Shown here: in pieces, positions 26,436 to 34,131 of the stretch
Numbering within the stretch: position 1 is the first letter of the stretch
Layout of the letters: each line of letters begins with the position of its first letter
Assembly (NCBI RefSeq): GCF_014656195.1
Contig: NZ_BNBY01000002.1
Location: forward strand, 404,351-468,350
Reading direction: 5' to 3'
DNA: 64,000 nucleotides
DNA from: Kitasatospora xanthocidica
GTDB lineage: Bacteria > Actinomycetota > Actinomycetes > Streptomycetales > Streptomycetaceae
Program-made: the position numbers and the translations under genes
The notes under the pieces: generated by a model
Seen by the model: only the letters and a program-made list of their open reading frames with translations
Database searches by the model: none
What the model was told of the DNA's origin: nothing

Positions 26436-27235
26436 TACCGCTCCGCCGCGGGGACCACCGCACCGACCGGAGTGCGGTGGTCGAAGGCGATCAACGGATC
26501 GCCGGTGAGCGGGTGTTCGACCACCGCGGCCCGTACCCCGAAGACCTCCGCCAGCAGTTCGGCGGTCAGCACCTCGCGCGGCTTCCCGGAGGCGACCAGG
26601 GCGCCGCGGTGCAGGACGTGCAGCCGGTCGCAGACCGAGGCCGCGGCGTTGAGGTCGTGCAGGGCCACCAACGTGGTGCGGCGCTGTTCCCGCAGCAGGG
26701 CCAGGAGTTCGACCTGATGGCGGACGTCCAGGTGGTTGGTCGGCTCGTCCAGCACCAGGACGGCCGGCTGCTGCGCGAGCGCGCGGGCCAGCAGCACCCG
26801 CTGGCGTTCGCCGCCGGACAGCTGGGAGAACCGGCGGTCGGCGGCCGCCGCCATCCCCACCCGGGCCAGCGCCCCGGCGGTGATCCGGTGGTCCTCGGCG
26901 TCGTCGGCGGCGAAGGCCCGCTTGTACGGGGTACGGCCCATCGCGACCACCTCGCGCACGGTCAACTCGAAGTCCCCACCGCGTTCCTGGGGCAGCGCCC
27001 CGATGTGCCGGGCGGACTGCGCGGGCCGCAGCTCCGCGAGGTCCTGCCCGGCCAGCAGCACCCGCCCGGCGCTCGGCCGCAGGTGCCGGTAGACGGTGCG
27101 CAGCAGACTGGACTTGCCGCTCCCGTTGGGCCCGACCAGTCCGGCGATCTCCCCCTCCTCGGCGACCAGGTGGACCCCGGCCAGCACGGTCCGCCCGGCC
27201 AGGGCGACGCTCAAGTCCTCGACGGCGATCCTCAA
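26435..27235 (-). CDS. ABC transporter ATPase (FecE/BtuD type)
   Basis: 266 residues. Walker A GPNGSGKSS, ABC signature LSGGERQRVLLARALAQ, Walker B AVLVLDEPTNHLD and the His switch (LVALHDLNAA) are intact. It is most like ATPases of iron-siderophore, heme or cobalamin importers. Start TTG 27235 overlaps the permease stop as TTGA, with GGAG 5-6 nt upstream, so it is translationally coupled. Last gene of the operon binding protein-permease-ATPase, facing the isocyanide synthase gene. Confidence 0.93.
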   Translation of the reverse strand: MRIAVEDLSVALAGRTVLAGVHLVAEEGEIAGLVGPNGSGKSSLLRTVYRHLRPSAGRVLLAGQDLAELRPAQSARHIGALPQERGGDFELTVREVVAMGRTPYKRAFAADDAEDHRITAGALARVGMAAAADRRFSQLSGGERQRVLLARALAQQPAVLVLDEPTNHLDVRHQVELLALLREQRRTTLVALHDLNAAASVCDRLHVLHRGALVASGKPREVLTAELLAEVFGVRAAVVEHPLTGDPLIAFDHRTPVGAVVPAAER

Positions 27236-28326
27236 CTGCGCTCCAGACGTCGGTCCAGCAGGTAGAGCAGGGTGGGGGCGCCGAGCACGGCGGTGACCAC
27301 GCCGATCGGCAGTTCCTGGCCGTCCAGGGCGGTCCGGGCGACCGTGTCGACGACGACCAGCAGCAGGGCCCCGGTCAGCGCGGACAGCGGCAGCAGGCGC
27401 CGGTGGTCGCCGCCGAGGAGCAGTCGGCACACGTGCGGCACCATCAGCCCGACGAAGCCGATCGCCCCGGAGACGGCGACCAGGACCCCGGTGAGCACGC
27501 TGGTGACGACGAAGACCTCGCGGCGCAGCCGGGCGACGTCCACGCCGAGCCCGGCCGCCGTCTCGTCGCCCATCAGCATCGCGTTGAGCCCCCGGGCGCG
27601 GGCCTGGAGCAGAGCGAGACCGAGCGCCACGGCGACGGCGGGGACGGCGAGTTGGGCCCAGACGGCGCCGCCGAGGCTGCCCATGAGCCAGAACAGCACG
27701 CCCCGGGTCTGCTGCTCGTCGCGGGTCTGCAGGACGAGGTAGCTGGTGATGCCGCCGAGGAACTGGGCGATGCCGATGCCGGCGAGCACCAGGCGCAGCG
27801 GGGAGAAGCCGCCGCCGCGCCGGGCCATCAGCCACACCAGCGAGAACGCGGCGAGCGCGCCGGCGAACGCCGCCAGGGAGACGGTGAGGCCGAGCGCGCT
27901 GCCGAAGGAGAGCTGGAGTCCGAAGGTGGTGCCGAGCACGATCGCGGCGACCGCGCCCAGGGAGGCGCCGGAGGAGATGCCGAGCAGGTACGGGTCGGCC
28001 AGCGGGTTGCGGACCAGGGCCTGGACGGCGGTGCCGACCAGGCCGAGCCCGGCGCCCACCACTCCCGCCAACAGGGCGCGCGGGACGCGTAGTTGCCAGA
28101 CGATGAGGTCGCGGGTGCCGGCTTCGGGGGTCTGCCCGGTCAGCCGGCGGGCGACCACCGACCAGACCTCGCCGGGCGGGATGTCCACCGACCCGAGCGA
28201 GACGGCCGCGGTCAGCGCGAGCACCAGGGCGACGGCGAGGGCGGCGGCCAGCGGCCCGGCCTGCAGCATGCGGGCCGGGCGCGGGCTGTCGACCGCCTCG
28301 ACGTGATCGACCGACGTGGACGTCAC
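27232..28326 (-). CDS. FecCD/BtuC-type ABC permease
   Basis: 364 residues with about 9-10 hydrophobic helices. The FecCD signature RVPRALLAGVVGAGLGLVGTAVQALVRNPLADPYLLGISSGAS is complete, as is the coupling region VSGAIGFVGLMVPHVCRLLLGGDHR and the C-terminal GQELPIGVVTAVLGAPTLLYLL. It forms the membrane channel for a chelated metal or corrinoid. The GTG at 28326 follows the upstream stop by 3 nt with only a weak ribosome site, so reinitiation is likely. Confidence 0.92.
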   Translation of the reverse strand: MTSTSVDHVEAVDSPRPARMLQAGPLAAALAVALVLALTAAVSLGSVDIPPGEVWSVVARRLTGQTPEAGTRDLIVWQLRVPRALLAGVVGAGLGLVGTAVQALVRNPLADPYLLGISSGASLGAVAAIVLGTTFGLQLSFGSALGLTVSLAAFAGALAAFSLVWLMARRGGGFSPLRLVLAGIGIAQFLGGITSYLVLQTRDEQQTRGVLFWLMGSLGGAVWAQLAVPAVAVALGLALLQARARGLNAMLMGDETAAGLGVDVARLRREVFVVTSVLTGVLVAVSGAIGFVGLMVPHVCRLLLGGDHRRLLPLSALTGALLLVVVDTVARTALDGQELPIGVVTAVLGAPTLLYLLDRRLERS

Positions 28327-28329
28327 GGA

Positions 28330-29412
28330 CTACTGCCCGTTCTTGACGAGGTCAGGGTGGACGGTCGCGGCGATCTGCCGGACGGCGTCGGCGTTGCGCA
28401 CGCCCGCGATGGTGGTCACCTCGGAGCCGAGCCGGACGAAGTGCCCCTCCTGGACGGCCTTCAGGCCCTGGGTCGCGGGGAAGCTCCTCAGGAACGCCTC
28501 CGCGTCGTCGAAGGCCTTGCGGGTGGCCTCCTCGCTGCCCCGGTTGCGGACCGCGAGCTGGATCCAGTCCGGGTTCTTGGCGACGACGTCCTCCCAGGAG
28601 CCCGGCTTGAAGTCGGCGTCGCAGTCGGCGAACACGTTGCGCGCCCCGGCCTGGGTGATCACGGCGTTGGCGACCTGCCGCCCGCACACCGCCACCGGCT
28701 GCTTGGTCCCGGCGTCGAAGTCGAAGACGAAGTAGCTCGGCCGCTGCCCCTCCGGGACGCCGGCGAGCGCGGTGCGGACCTCACCTATCCGCTTCTCCAT
28801 CCCGGTCACCAGCTCCTCCGCGCGGGCCGCCGTGCCGGTGACCGCTCCGAGCCGTCGGATGTCGTCCTCGACCCCGGCGAGGTCGGTGCGCGGCGCCTTG
28901 GCGGCCTTCGGGGTGCCGGCGCAGGCGGTGGAGAGCAGGAAGACGTGCTGGATGCCGGCCGCCGCGTACTCCTCCTCGCTCGGCCCGGTGGCGCCGCCGC
29001 CCATCATCGGCATCGCGCTGAAGGTGTCGACGTAGAGGTCGGCACCGGAGCCCAGCAGCTTCTCCTTGGGGATCACCTTGTCCCCCAGCACCGGGACCTT
29101 GCCGCCCTGGTCAGCGAGGTCCGCGGGCAGGGTGCCCTTTCCGGGCGGGAAGCCGGTGCCGATCACCCGGTCACCCGCGCCCAGCCGGAGCAGCATCTCC
29201 AGGCTCGACGCGTTGCTGGTGACGATCTTCGCCGGTGCCTTGGCGATGACGGTCTCCTTGCCCGCGCAGTCGGCGACCTTGACCGGGTAGGCACCGGCCG
29301 GCGCGGCCTGGGCGGTGACGGAGGAACCCTGGCCACCCCCGCCACCGCTTCCGCAGGCCGTGGCGAACAGGGCGACGGCGGCCGCGATTCCGCAGACAAC
29401 GCGTGGGCGCAT
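28330..29412 (-). CDS. Substrate-binding lipoprotein of the FecCD-type importer
   Basis: 360 residues. A lipoprotein signal ends in FATAC (Cys20), followed by a Gly-rich linker. The mature part matches the type III (helical-backbone) binding proteins for siderophores, heme and cobalamin (KIVTSNASSLEMLLRLGAGDRVIG near the N-lobe; GARNVFADCDADFKPGSWEDVVAKNPDWIQL in the C-lobe). It carries an odd Met/Gly patch (FSAMPMMGGGATG) and several Cys. AGGAG precedes the ATG. No iron box is visible upstream, so it may not be an iron-regulated ferric system; the ligand could be the product of the neighbouring isonitrile cassette, which is inference. Confidence 0.88.
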   Translation of the reverse strand: MRPRVVCGIAAAVALFATACGSGGGGGQGSSVTAQAAPAGAYPVKVADCAGKETVIAKAPAKIVTSNASSLEMLLRLGAGDRVIGTGFPPGKGTLPADLADQGGKVPVLGDKVIPKEKLLGSGADLYVDTFSAMPMMGGGATGPSEEEYAAAGIQHVFLLSTACAGTPKAAKAPRTDLAGVEDDIRRLGAVTGTAARAEELVTGMEKRIGEVRTALAGVPEGQRPSYFVFDFDAGTKQPVAVCGRQVANAVITQAGARNVFADCDADFKPGSWEDVVAKNPDWIQLAVRNRGSEEATRKAFDDAEAFLRSFPATQGLKAVQEGHFVRLGSEVTTIAGVRNADAVRQIAATVHPDLVKNGQ

Positions 29413-29498
29413 GACAACTCTCCTGGTGGGTGATCCGTGCTCGGGCCCGTGCTGCGGACCCGGACCAGGTAGTCGGACGGCCCGGGCGGTGGGTTCCG

Positions 29499-29573
29499 GC
29501 GGATCCCGGCGGATTCTTGTCCGGCACCGGCGGGCTCACAGCGGATTCACGACCGGCCCCCGGGCGGATTCAC
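29499..29573. promoter_or_regulatory. Four GCGGAT(T/C)C direct repeats in the divergent promoter
   Basis: GCGGATCC at 29499, GCGGATTC at 29509, and GCGGATTCAC at 29541 and 29564 lie in the 181-bp gap between the importer operon and the plus-strand gene at 29594. Spacings of 10, 32 and 23 bp keep them roughly on the same DNA face. They look like an operator array for an unidentified regulator. Confidence 0.45.
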
Positions 29574-29581
29574 GGCGGACA

Positions 29582-29594
29582 TAGGCTGGCCGGA
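29582..29594 (+). promoter_or_regulatory. -10 element of a leaderless transcript
   Basis: TAGGCT (29582-29587) is followed by exactly 6 nt and then the ATG at 29594. There is no Shine-Dalgarno. The TAnnnT-N6-ATG arrangement is the typical actinomycete leaderless signal. The last GCGGATTCAC repeat lies just upstream. Confidence 0.5.
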
Positions 29595-30451
29595 TGGCCG
29601 ACCCCACCACCGCGCGCGACGATCTCGACCTTCCCGTCCGGCTCGGGCCGCACCCGCCCCGCCGGGTGGTCTCGCTGGTGCCCTCGCTGACCGAGGCGGT
29701 CGCCGCCACCGCCCCCGAGCTGCTGGTCGGCGCCACCGACTGGTGCAGCCACCCCGCCGACCTGGCCGTCACCCGGATCGGCGGCACCAAGAACCCGGAC
29801 GTCCCGGCCGTCCTCGCGCTCGGACCCGACCTGGTCATCGCCAACGACGAGGAGAACCGGCGCCCCGACCTGGACGCGCTGCGGGCGGCCGGCGTCCCGG
29901 TCTGGGTCACCGACATCCGCACCCTGGACGACGCCTTCCGCTCGCTGCACCGGCTGCTGACCCTCGCCTGCCGACTGCCGCGCCCCGCCTGGCTGGACGA
30001 GGCGGAGGCGGCCTGGGCACCGGCCGCGCCGGCGAAGGGGACGGGAGCGGGACCGGGGACGGGGACGAGGACGGGGACGGGGACAGGCACGGGCCCCCGG
30101 GCGATCGTGCCGATCTGGCGCCGCCCCTGGATGGTGCTCGGCCACGACACCTTCGCCGGGGACCTGCTGCGCCGTCTCGGCCTGCACCTCGTCCACGCCG
30201 ACCACCCCGAGCGCTACCCCGCCGTCCCGCTGCCCGAACTGCTCGCCGTCCGACCGGATCTGGTGGTGCTGCCGGACGAGCCGTACCGCTTCACCGCCGA
30301 GGACGGCCCGGAGGCGTTCCCGGGCACCCCGGTCGCCCTGGTCAGCGGACGGCACCTGACCTGGTACGGACCGTCCCTGGTCACCGCACCGGCCGTCCTT
30401 CGGCAGGCGCTCGACCACCCGTTCGTACGGGGCGGAACCAGCACCTCATAG
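29594..30451 (+). CDS. Cytosolic helical-backbone metal-receptor-like protein
   Basis: 285 residues without a signal peptide. The fold matches type III periplasmic binding proteins (RRVVSLVPSLTEAVAATAPELLVGATDWCSHP; ALGPDLVIANDEENRRPDLDALRAAGVPVWV; LLAVRPDLVVLPDEPYRF), as in BtuF-like and 'helical backbone metal receptor' proteins, but the absence of an export signal makes it intracellular. A Gly/Thr run (GTGAGPGTGTRTGTGTGTG, about 150-172) encoded by GGGACGG repeats joins the lobes. It is divergent from the FecCD importer and shares its promoter region, suggesting an intracellular role with the same ligand. Confidence 0.82.
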   Translation: MADPTTARDDLDLPVRLGPHPPRRVVSLVPSLTEAVAATAPELLVGATDWCSHPADLAVTRIGGTKNPDVPAVLALGPDLVIANDEENRRPDLDALRAAGVPVWVTDIRTLDDAFRSLHRLLTLACRLPRPAWLDEAEAAWAPAAPAKGTGAGPGTGTRTGTGTGTGPRAIVPIWRRPWMVLGHDTFAGDLLRRLGLHLVHADHPERYPAVPLPELLAVRPDLVVLPDEPYRFTAEDGPEAFPGTPVALVSGRHLTWYGPSLVTAPAVLRQALDHPFVRGGTSTS

Positions 30452-30463
30452 GATGACCGCCAC

Positions 30464-30482
30464 TCACCGGGCCCACCGGTGA
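30464..30482 (+). promoter_or_regulatory. Inverted repeat in the 5' leader of the transglycosylase gene
   Basis: TCACCGG-GCCCA-CCGGTGA, a perfect 7-bp inverted repeat, lies between a TAGGAT -10-like element (30449-30454) and the GAGGGGGG ribosome site of the gene at 30499. It may be an operator or a small leader hairpin. Confidence 0.4.
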
Positions 30483-30498
30483 CGAGGGGGGACCACAC

Positions 30499-31551
30499 AT
30501 GAGAGCCAGCACCACCCGGCGGACACTGACCCTGGTGTCGGCCGCCGCCGTGTCGACCGCCGTCCTGGCGGGCTGCGGCACCCAGCACGCCGACCGGCAC
30601 CAGGGCGCGGCGCCCGGCACCACCACGGTGGCCGCGAGCACCCCGTCCACCGAGAGCCCGATCGCGACACCGTCCGCGACCGCGACCGACAACGCGAGCC
30701 CGAGCGCCCCGGCGAGCGCCAGCCCGAGCGCGACCGCGAGCCCCGGCGCCCCGCAGAGCCCGAGTGCCGGCGCGGGCAAGTCCGGAAAGGCCACGCCGAG
30801 CACCCAGCCCGGCACCGCCGCCAGGGCCGGCGGCAACCCGCCCGCCGGCGTGCCCACCCAGCCTCCGGTCGCCAAGCCCGTCATCGCGGCCCCGGTGCCG
30901 ACCGCCAAGCCCGGCCCCGTCGCACCCCCGCCGCCGCCCGCACCGCCGACCCCGCACGTGCCGCCACTGCAGAGCGGCTGCCAGCCCAGCAAGCCCCGGC
31001 CGGACGAACCCAAGGAAGCCGTCGCGGCCGCCCTCACCGCGGCCGCCGGCCAGTCCCGGACACTCAAGCTCGCCAGCGGCGGCACCGACCGGCTCCCGCC
31101 GCTGCCCGTCAACCTGGTCAAGGCGATCGCCTGGCAGGAGAGCGGCTGGCAGTCCGGCATCCTCGCCTGTGACGGCGGCATCGGCACCATGCAGGTCATG
31201 CCGAACACCATCAGCTGGATGAACGGCAAGTACGGCACCACCTCGGACGCCACCACGCTCACCGGCAACGTCCAGCTCGGCACCCAACTGCTCGACTGGC
31301 TCGTCGCCTACTACGGCGACTCCTCCTTCGGCGGCGGCTACGACCTCTCCCCCGACCCGGCCACCGGCAAGACGCCCCTGCTCGACCTGGTCATCTCCGC
31401 GTACAACGCGGGCGCGGGCAACGTGCACTACAACGCCGTCACCGACCCGGCCACCGGCCAGGTCGTCGGCAGCCTGGACATCCCCAACCCCGGGTACGTC
31501 GCCAACGTGAAGGCGCTGATGTCCGGCCAGCCCTGGAACAAGGCGGGCTGA
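30499..31551 (+). CDS. Lytic transglycosylase (SLT-fold) lipoprotein
   Basis: 350 residues. A lipoprotein signal ends in LAGC (Cys26), followed by a long Pro/Ala/Ser/Thr-rich wall-spanning linker (about 30-165). The C-terminal domain has the SLT/lysozyme-like hallmarks: KAIAWQESGWQSGI with catalytic Glu near 214, GTMQVMPNTISWMN, and LVISAYNAGAGNVHYN. It should cut peptidoglycan glycan strands at the outer face of the membrane. A GAGGGGGG ribosome site precedes the ATG. It is followed by a strong terminator. Confidence 0.9.
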   Translation: MRASTTRRTLTLVSAAAVSTAVLAGCGTQHADRHQGAAPGTTTVAASTPSTESPIATPSATATDNASPSAPASASPSATASPGAPQSPSAGAGKSGKATPSTQPGTAARAGGNPPAGVPTQPPVAKPVIAAPVPTAKPGPVAPPPPPAPPTPHVPPLQSGCQPSKPRPDEPKEAVAAALTAAAGQSRTLKLASGGTDRLPPLPVNLVKAIAWQESGWQSGILACDGGIGTMQVMPNTISWMNGKYGTTSDATTLTGNVQLGTQLLDWLVAYYGDSSFGGGYDLSPDPATGKTPLLDLVISAYNAGAGNVHYNAVTDPATGQVVGSLDIPNPGYVANVKALMSGQPWNKAG

Positions 31552-31569
31552 CCGGAGCCCCCGGAACGC

Positions 31570-31609
31570 GACCGGGCCCGGGACGCACGATCGCGTCCCG
31601 GGCCCGGTC
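31570..31609. terminator. Strong bidirectional hairpin terminator
   Basis: Perfect 17-bp stem (31570-31586 with 31593-31609; arm GACCGGGCCCGGGACGC) and 6-nt loop ACGATC in the gap between the convergent transglycosylase (ends 31551) and acidic-repeat (ends 31628) genes. No T-run, as is common for streptomycete terminators. Confidence 0.85.
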
Positions 31610-31627
31610 GGTCAGGCGGTGTCCCCG

Positions 31628-33925
31628 TCAGCCGCGCGCGGCGGTGACGGCGGCGCCCAGCGCCTCCTTGATCCGGGGGCCGAGCCGGGCGAAGCCCAGC
31701 TCCTTCATGGCCGCCCGCAGCAGCTCCTCGTCACTCCGCTCGACCCCGTCGCCGTCCAGCCACCGCACGACGGCGAGCAGCTCGTCGGCCGAGTAGGCGG
31801 TCACGGGGCGACCGGGCGTGAAGTCCGGCTTCGCGGGACGGGCAGCGGACTCGGGCTCGACGGCGGGGGCCTCGGGCTCGACGGCGGGGGCCTCGGGCTC
31901 GACGGCGGGCTCGGGCTCGACCTCGGCAACCGGCTCGGCGGACTCCTCCGGGACGACCTCGGGCTCGACAGCGGGGGCCTCCACCTCAACGGCGACGGCC
32001 TCGACCTCGGGCTCAGCCTCGACCTCGGCCTCGACAGCCGGGGTCTCCGTCACGGCGGTCGGCTGCTCGACCTCGGCGGCAGGCTCCTCGACAACGGGCT
32101 CGGCCACCGGCTCGACGGCAACGCTGTCCTCAGCGGCCACGGCCTCCTCGGCGACGAGTTCCTCGGCGGCAGGCTCCTCGGCCACGGCCTCGATCTCGGC
32201 CTCGACAGCGGGCTCCTCGACCGCGACCTCGGCAACCGGCTCAACGTCAGCGGGCTCGTCGACGACCACGGTGTCGACCGCCTCGGCAGCAGCCTCCTCG
32301 GCCTCGACAGCGGCCGGCTCCACCTCGGCAGCGGGCTCGTCCGTCTCGGCGGCGGGCTCCTCCGCGACGACCTCGGTCTCCGTGACCTCGGCCTCGGCGG
32401 CGGGCTCCTCGACCACGACGACCGGCTCGGCCTCCTCGGCCAGGGCGGCGGTCGCGACGGCGACCAGGTCGTCGGCGGCCGGGGAGGGCGCCGGGAGGGA
32501 GACCACGGCGGCCGGGGTCTCGACCTCGGTCAGCTCCTCCACCGCGGCCGGCTCGACATCAGCGGCGTCCGTGTCGGCCTCCGGGCCCGACACCAGCTCG
32601 GTCTCGGCCGACGTCTCGACCGCTTCGTCGACCTCAAGCTCGGCCTCAACCTCAGGCTCGACCTCGACGACGGCCTCGGCCTCGTCGGCCTCAACAGCCG
32701 GAGCCTCCACCGAAGCCGGAGCCTCCTCGACGAGCCCGTCCCGCTGCCCACCGGCCAGCGCCTGACGCGCCGCGGCCTCGGCGTCCGACAGGTCGGCGAC
32801 CGGCTCCTCGGCGACCGGCTCCTCAACGACCGTCTCAGGCACGTCCGACACCGCGACATCGGCACCCGGGGCATCCGACGCCTCAACGTCCGACGTCTCG
32901 ACGTCCGACGCCTCGACCTCCGACGCCTCGACCTCCGGCTCCTCGGTCACCGGCTCCTCGACCGCGGTCTGCCCCGCCAGCCCGTCGCGCTGCCCGCTCG
33001 CCAGTGCCTGGCGGGCCGAGTACGCGGCCTCGGCGGCGCGGCGGTCGGCCTTGGCGGTGGCGAGTTCGGCGAGCAGGTCGCCGAGGCCGGCCTCCTCCAG
33101 GGTGGCGCGCAGGCCGCCGATGGTGGGGAGGCGGTAGAGGGTGCCTTCGTCGGCGGCGAGCCGCTCGACGAGGTCGATCAGTTCGGCGAAGGGCAGCCCG
33201 TCCAGGTCGTGGTCGGGCAGCAGGCGGGCGAGTTCGCGCAGGCCGGTGCCGATCGCTTCGACGGCCTGGGCGGTGCGCTCGACCAGGGCGCCGTCGGCGG
33301 GGGCGACCGGAAGGGTGCCGGCCGGGGCGAGGGCGGCCCAGGCGCGGCGCTCGATCTCGGCGGAGGTGAGGGCCTCGTGCAGGTCCTCGCGGCGGACCCG
33401 GCGGTCGGTGGCGAGGGCGGTGGCCTGCTTGCGCAGCGAGCGGCCGCGCAGCCAGGACAGCTTGACGCCGTTCTCGCGGCGCCAGGCGCTGTCGGCGGTG
33501 GCGGCGGCGAGGGCGCCGAGGTCGGCGTCGTACGCGGCGGTGGTGAGGGTCGCGGAGGTGCGGTGCACCCGCTGGAGCATCTCGACCAGGAGCGCGGTCT
33601 TAGCGACGGTGTCGGGCTCGTCCAGCTTGACCTCGGTGGCCAGGGCGGTGACGGCCTCCCAGGTCTGCTGCAGGTCGCGGCCGCGCAGTTCGGCGAGCGC
33701 GGTGGAGGCGGCGCGGGCGTCCTCCGGGGTGGCGACGGTGTCGACGGCCGCGTACCAGGCGTGGGTGTCGGCGGTGAGCGTGAAGGCCCCGAGTTCGGCG
33801 TAGCGGCCGAGGTCCTCGCGGAGGTCGGTCTCCGCGGCGGCGTCCTGGGGGTCCTTGACGTCTGCGGCGTCGGCGACGTCCACCGGGTCGGCTGCGTCGG
33901 CGTTGCGCGAGTGAAGCACTGTCAT
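31628..33925 (-). CDS. Acidic-repeat protein with helicase-associated terminal domains
   Basis: 765 residues, start ATG 33925 (MTVLHSRNAD). Residues about 35-300 are helical and resemble the helical region found within large actinobacterial DUF4011-type AAA helicases (AWRRENGVKLSWLRGRSLRKQATAL). About 320-700 are extremely acidic low-complexity sequence of Glu-Pro-Val/Ala repeats (VEEPVAEEPVA and variants). RQAL(A)xGQRDGL is present twice (about 309 and 384). The last 60 residues (YSADELLAVVRWLDGDGVER; DEELLRAAMKELGFARLGPRI) match a small domain seen at helicase or nuclease C-termini. No ATPase motifs are present. It may be a scaffold or DNA-mimic-like partner of a nucleic-acid enzyme; function unknown. 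Confidence 0.75.
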   Translation of the reverse strand: MTVLHSRNADAADPVDVADAADVKDPQDAAAETDLREDLGRYAELGAFTLTADTHAWYAAVDTVATPEDARAASTALAELRGRDLQQTWEAVTALATEVKLDEPDTVAKTALLVEMLQRVHRTSATLTTAAYDADLGALAAATADSAWRRENGVKLSWLRGRSLRKQATALATDRRVRREDLHEALTSAEIERRAWAALAPAGTLPVAPADGALVERTAQAVEAIGTGLRELARLLPDHDLDGLPFAELIDLVERLAADEGTLYRLPTIGGLRATLEEAGLGDLLAELATAKADRRAAEAAYSARQALASGQRDGLAGQTAVEEPVTEEPEVEASEVEASDVETSDVEASDAPGADVAVSDVPETVVEEPVAEEPVADLSDAEAAARQALAGGQRDGLVEEAPASVEAPAVEADEAEAVVEVEPEVEAELEVDEAVETSAETELVSGPEADTDAADVEPAAVEELTEVETPAAVVSLPAPSPAADDLVAVATAALAEEAEPVVVVEEPAAEAEVTETEVVAEEPAAETDEPAAEVEPAAVEAEEAAAEAVDTVVVDEPADVEPVAEVAVEEPAVEAEIEAVAEEPAAEELVAEEAVAAEDSVAVEPVAEPVVEEPAAEVEQPTAVTETPAVEAEVEAEPEVEAVAVEVEAPAVEPEVVPEESAEPVAEVEPEPAVEPEAPAVEPEAPAVEPESAARPAKPDFTPGRPVTAYSADELLAVVRWLDGDGVERSDEELLRAAMKELGFARLGPRIKEALGAAVTAARG

Positions 33926-34131
33926 GTGAGGTCCGGTTCTGGGCGACGGCGGCGGGGCTGACGACGAGGGACGGCGGACCGGTTGCGCGGGGGTGCCCCT
34001 GGGGCGGGGCGAGGGGGCGCGCGGTCGGCCTGCCGGTTGTGGGAGGCCAGAATACGGGTGCCCGTTCGAGCCTTGCACGCACCCACCGCCCCGACGGGCC
34101 GGTGTCGTGTGCCATACCGCCCGCCTGGCCG

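Noticed and set aside
29413..29593. Cobalamin riboswitch upstream of the FecCD importer
   Set aside because: Gap is only 181 bp, no GCCACTG-type B12 box or expected pairing on the minus strand; short direct repeats explain the pattern better.
30440..30498. ydaO-type c-di-AMP riboswitch before the transglycosylase gene
   Set aside because: Cell-wall hydrolase genes in Streptomyces often carry one, but the leader here is far too short; only a 7-bp hairpin is present.
31619..33961. Leu/Gly/Asp repeat protein on the plus strand opposite the acidic-repeat gene
   Set aside because: Tempting because of its regular repeats, but these are the reverse complement of Glu-Pro-Val/Ala codons; the minus strand has the proper start and conserved ends.
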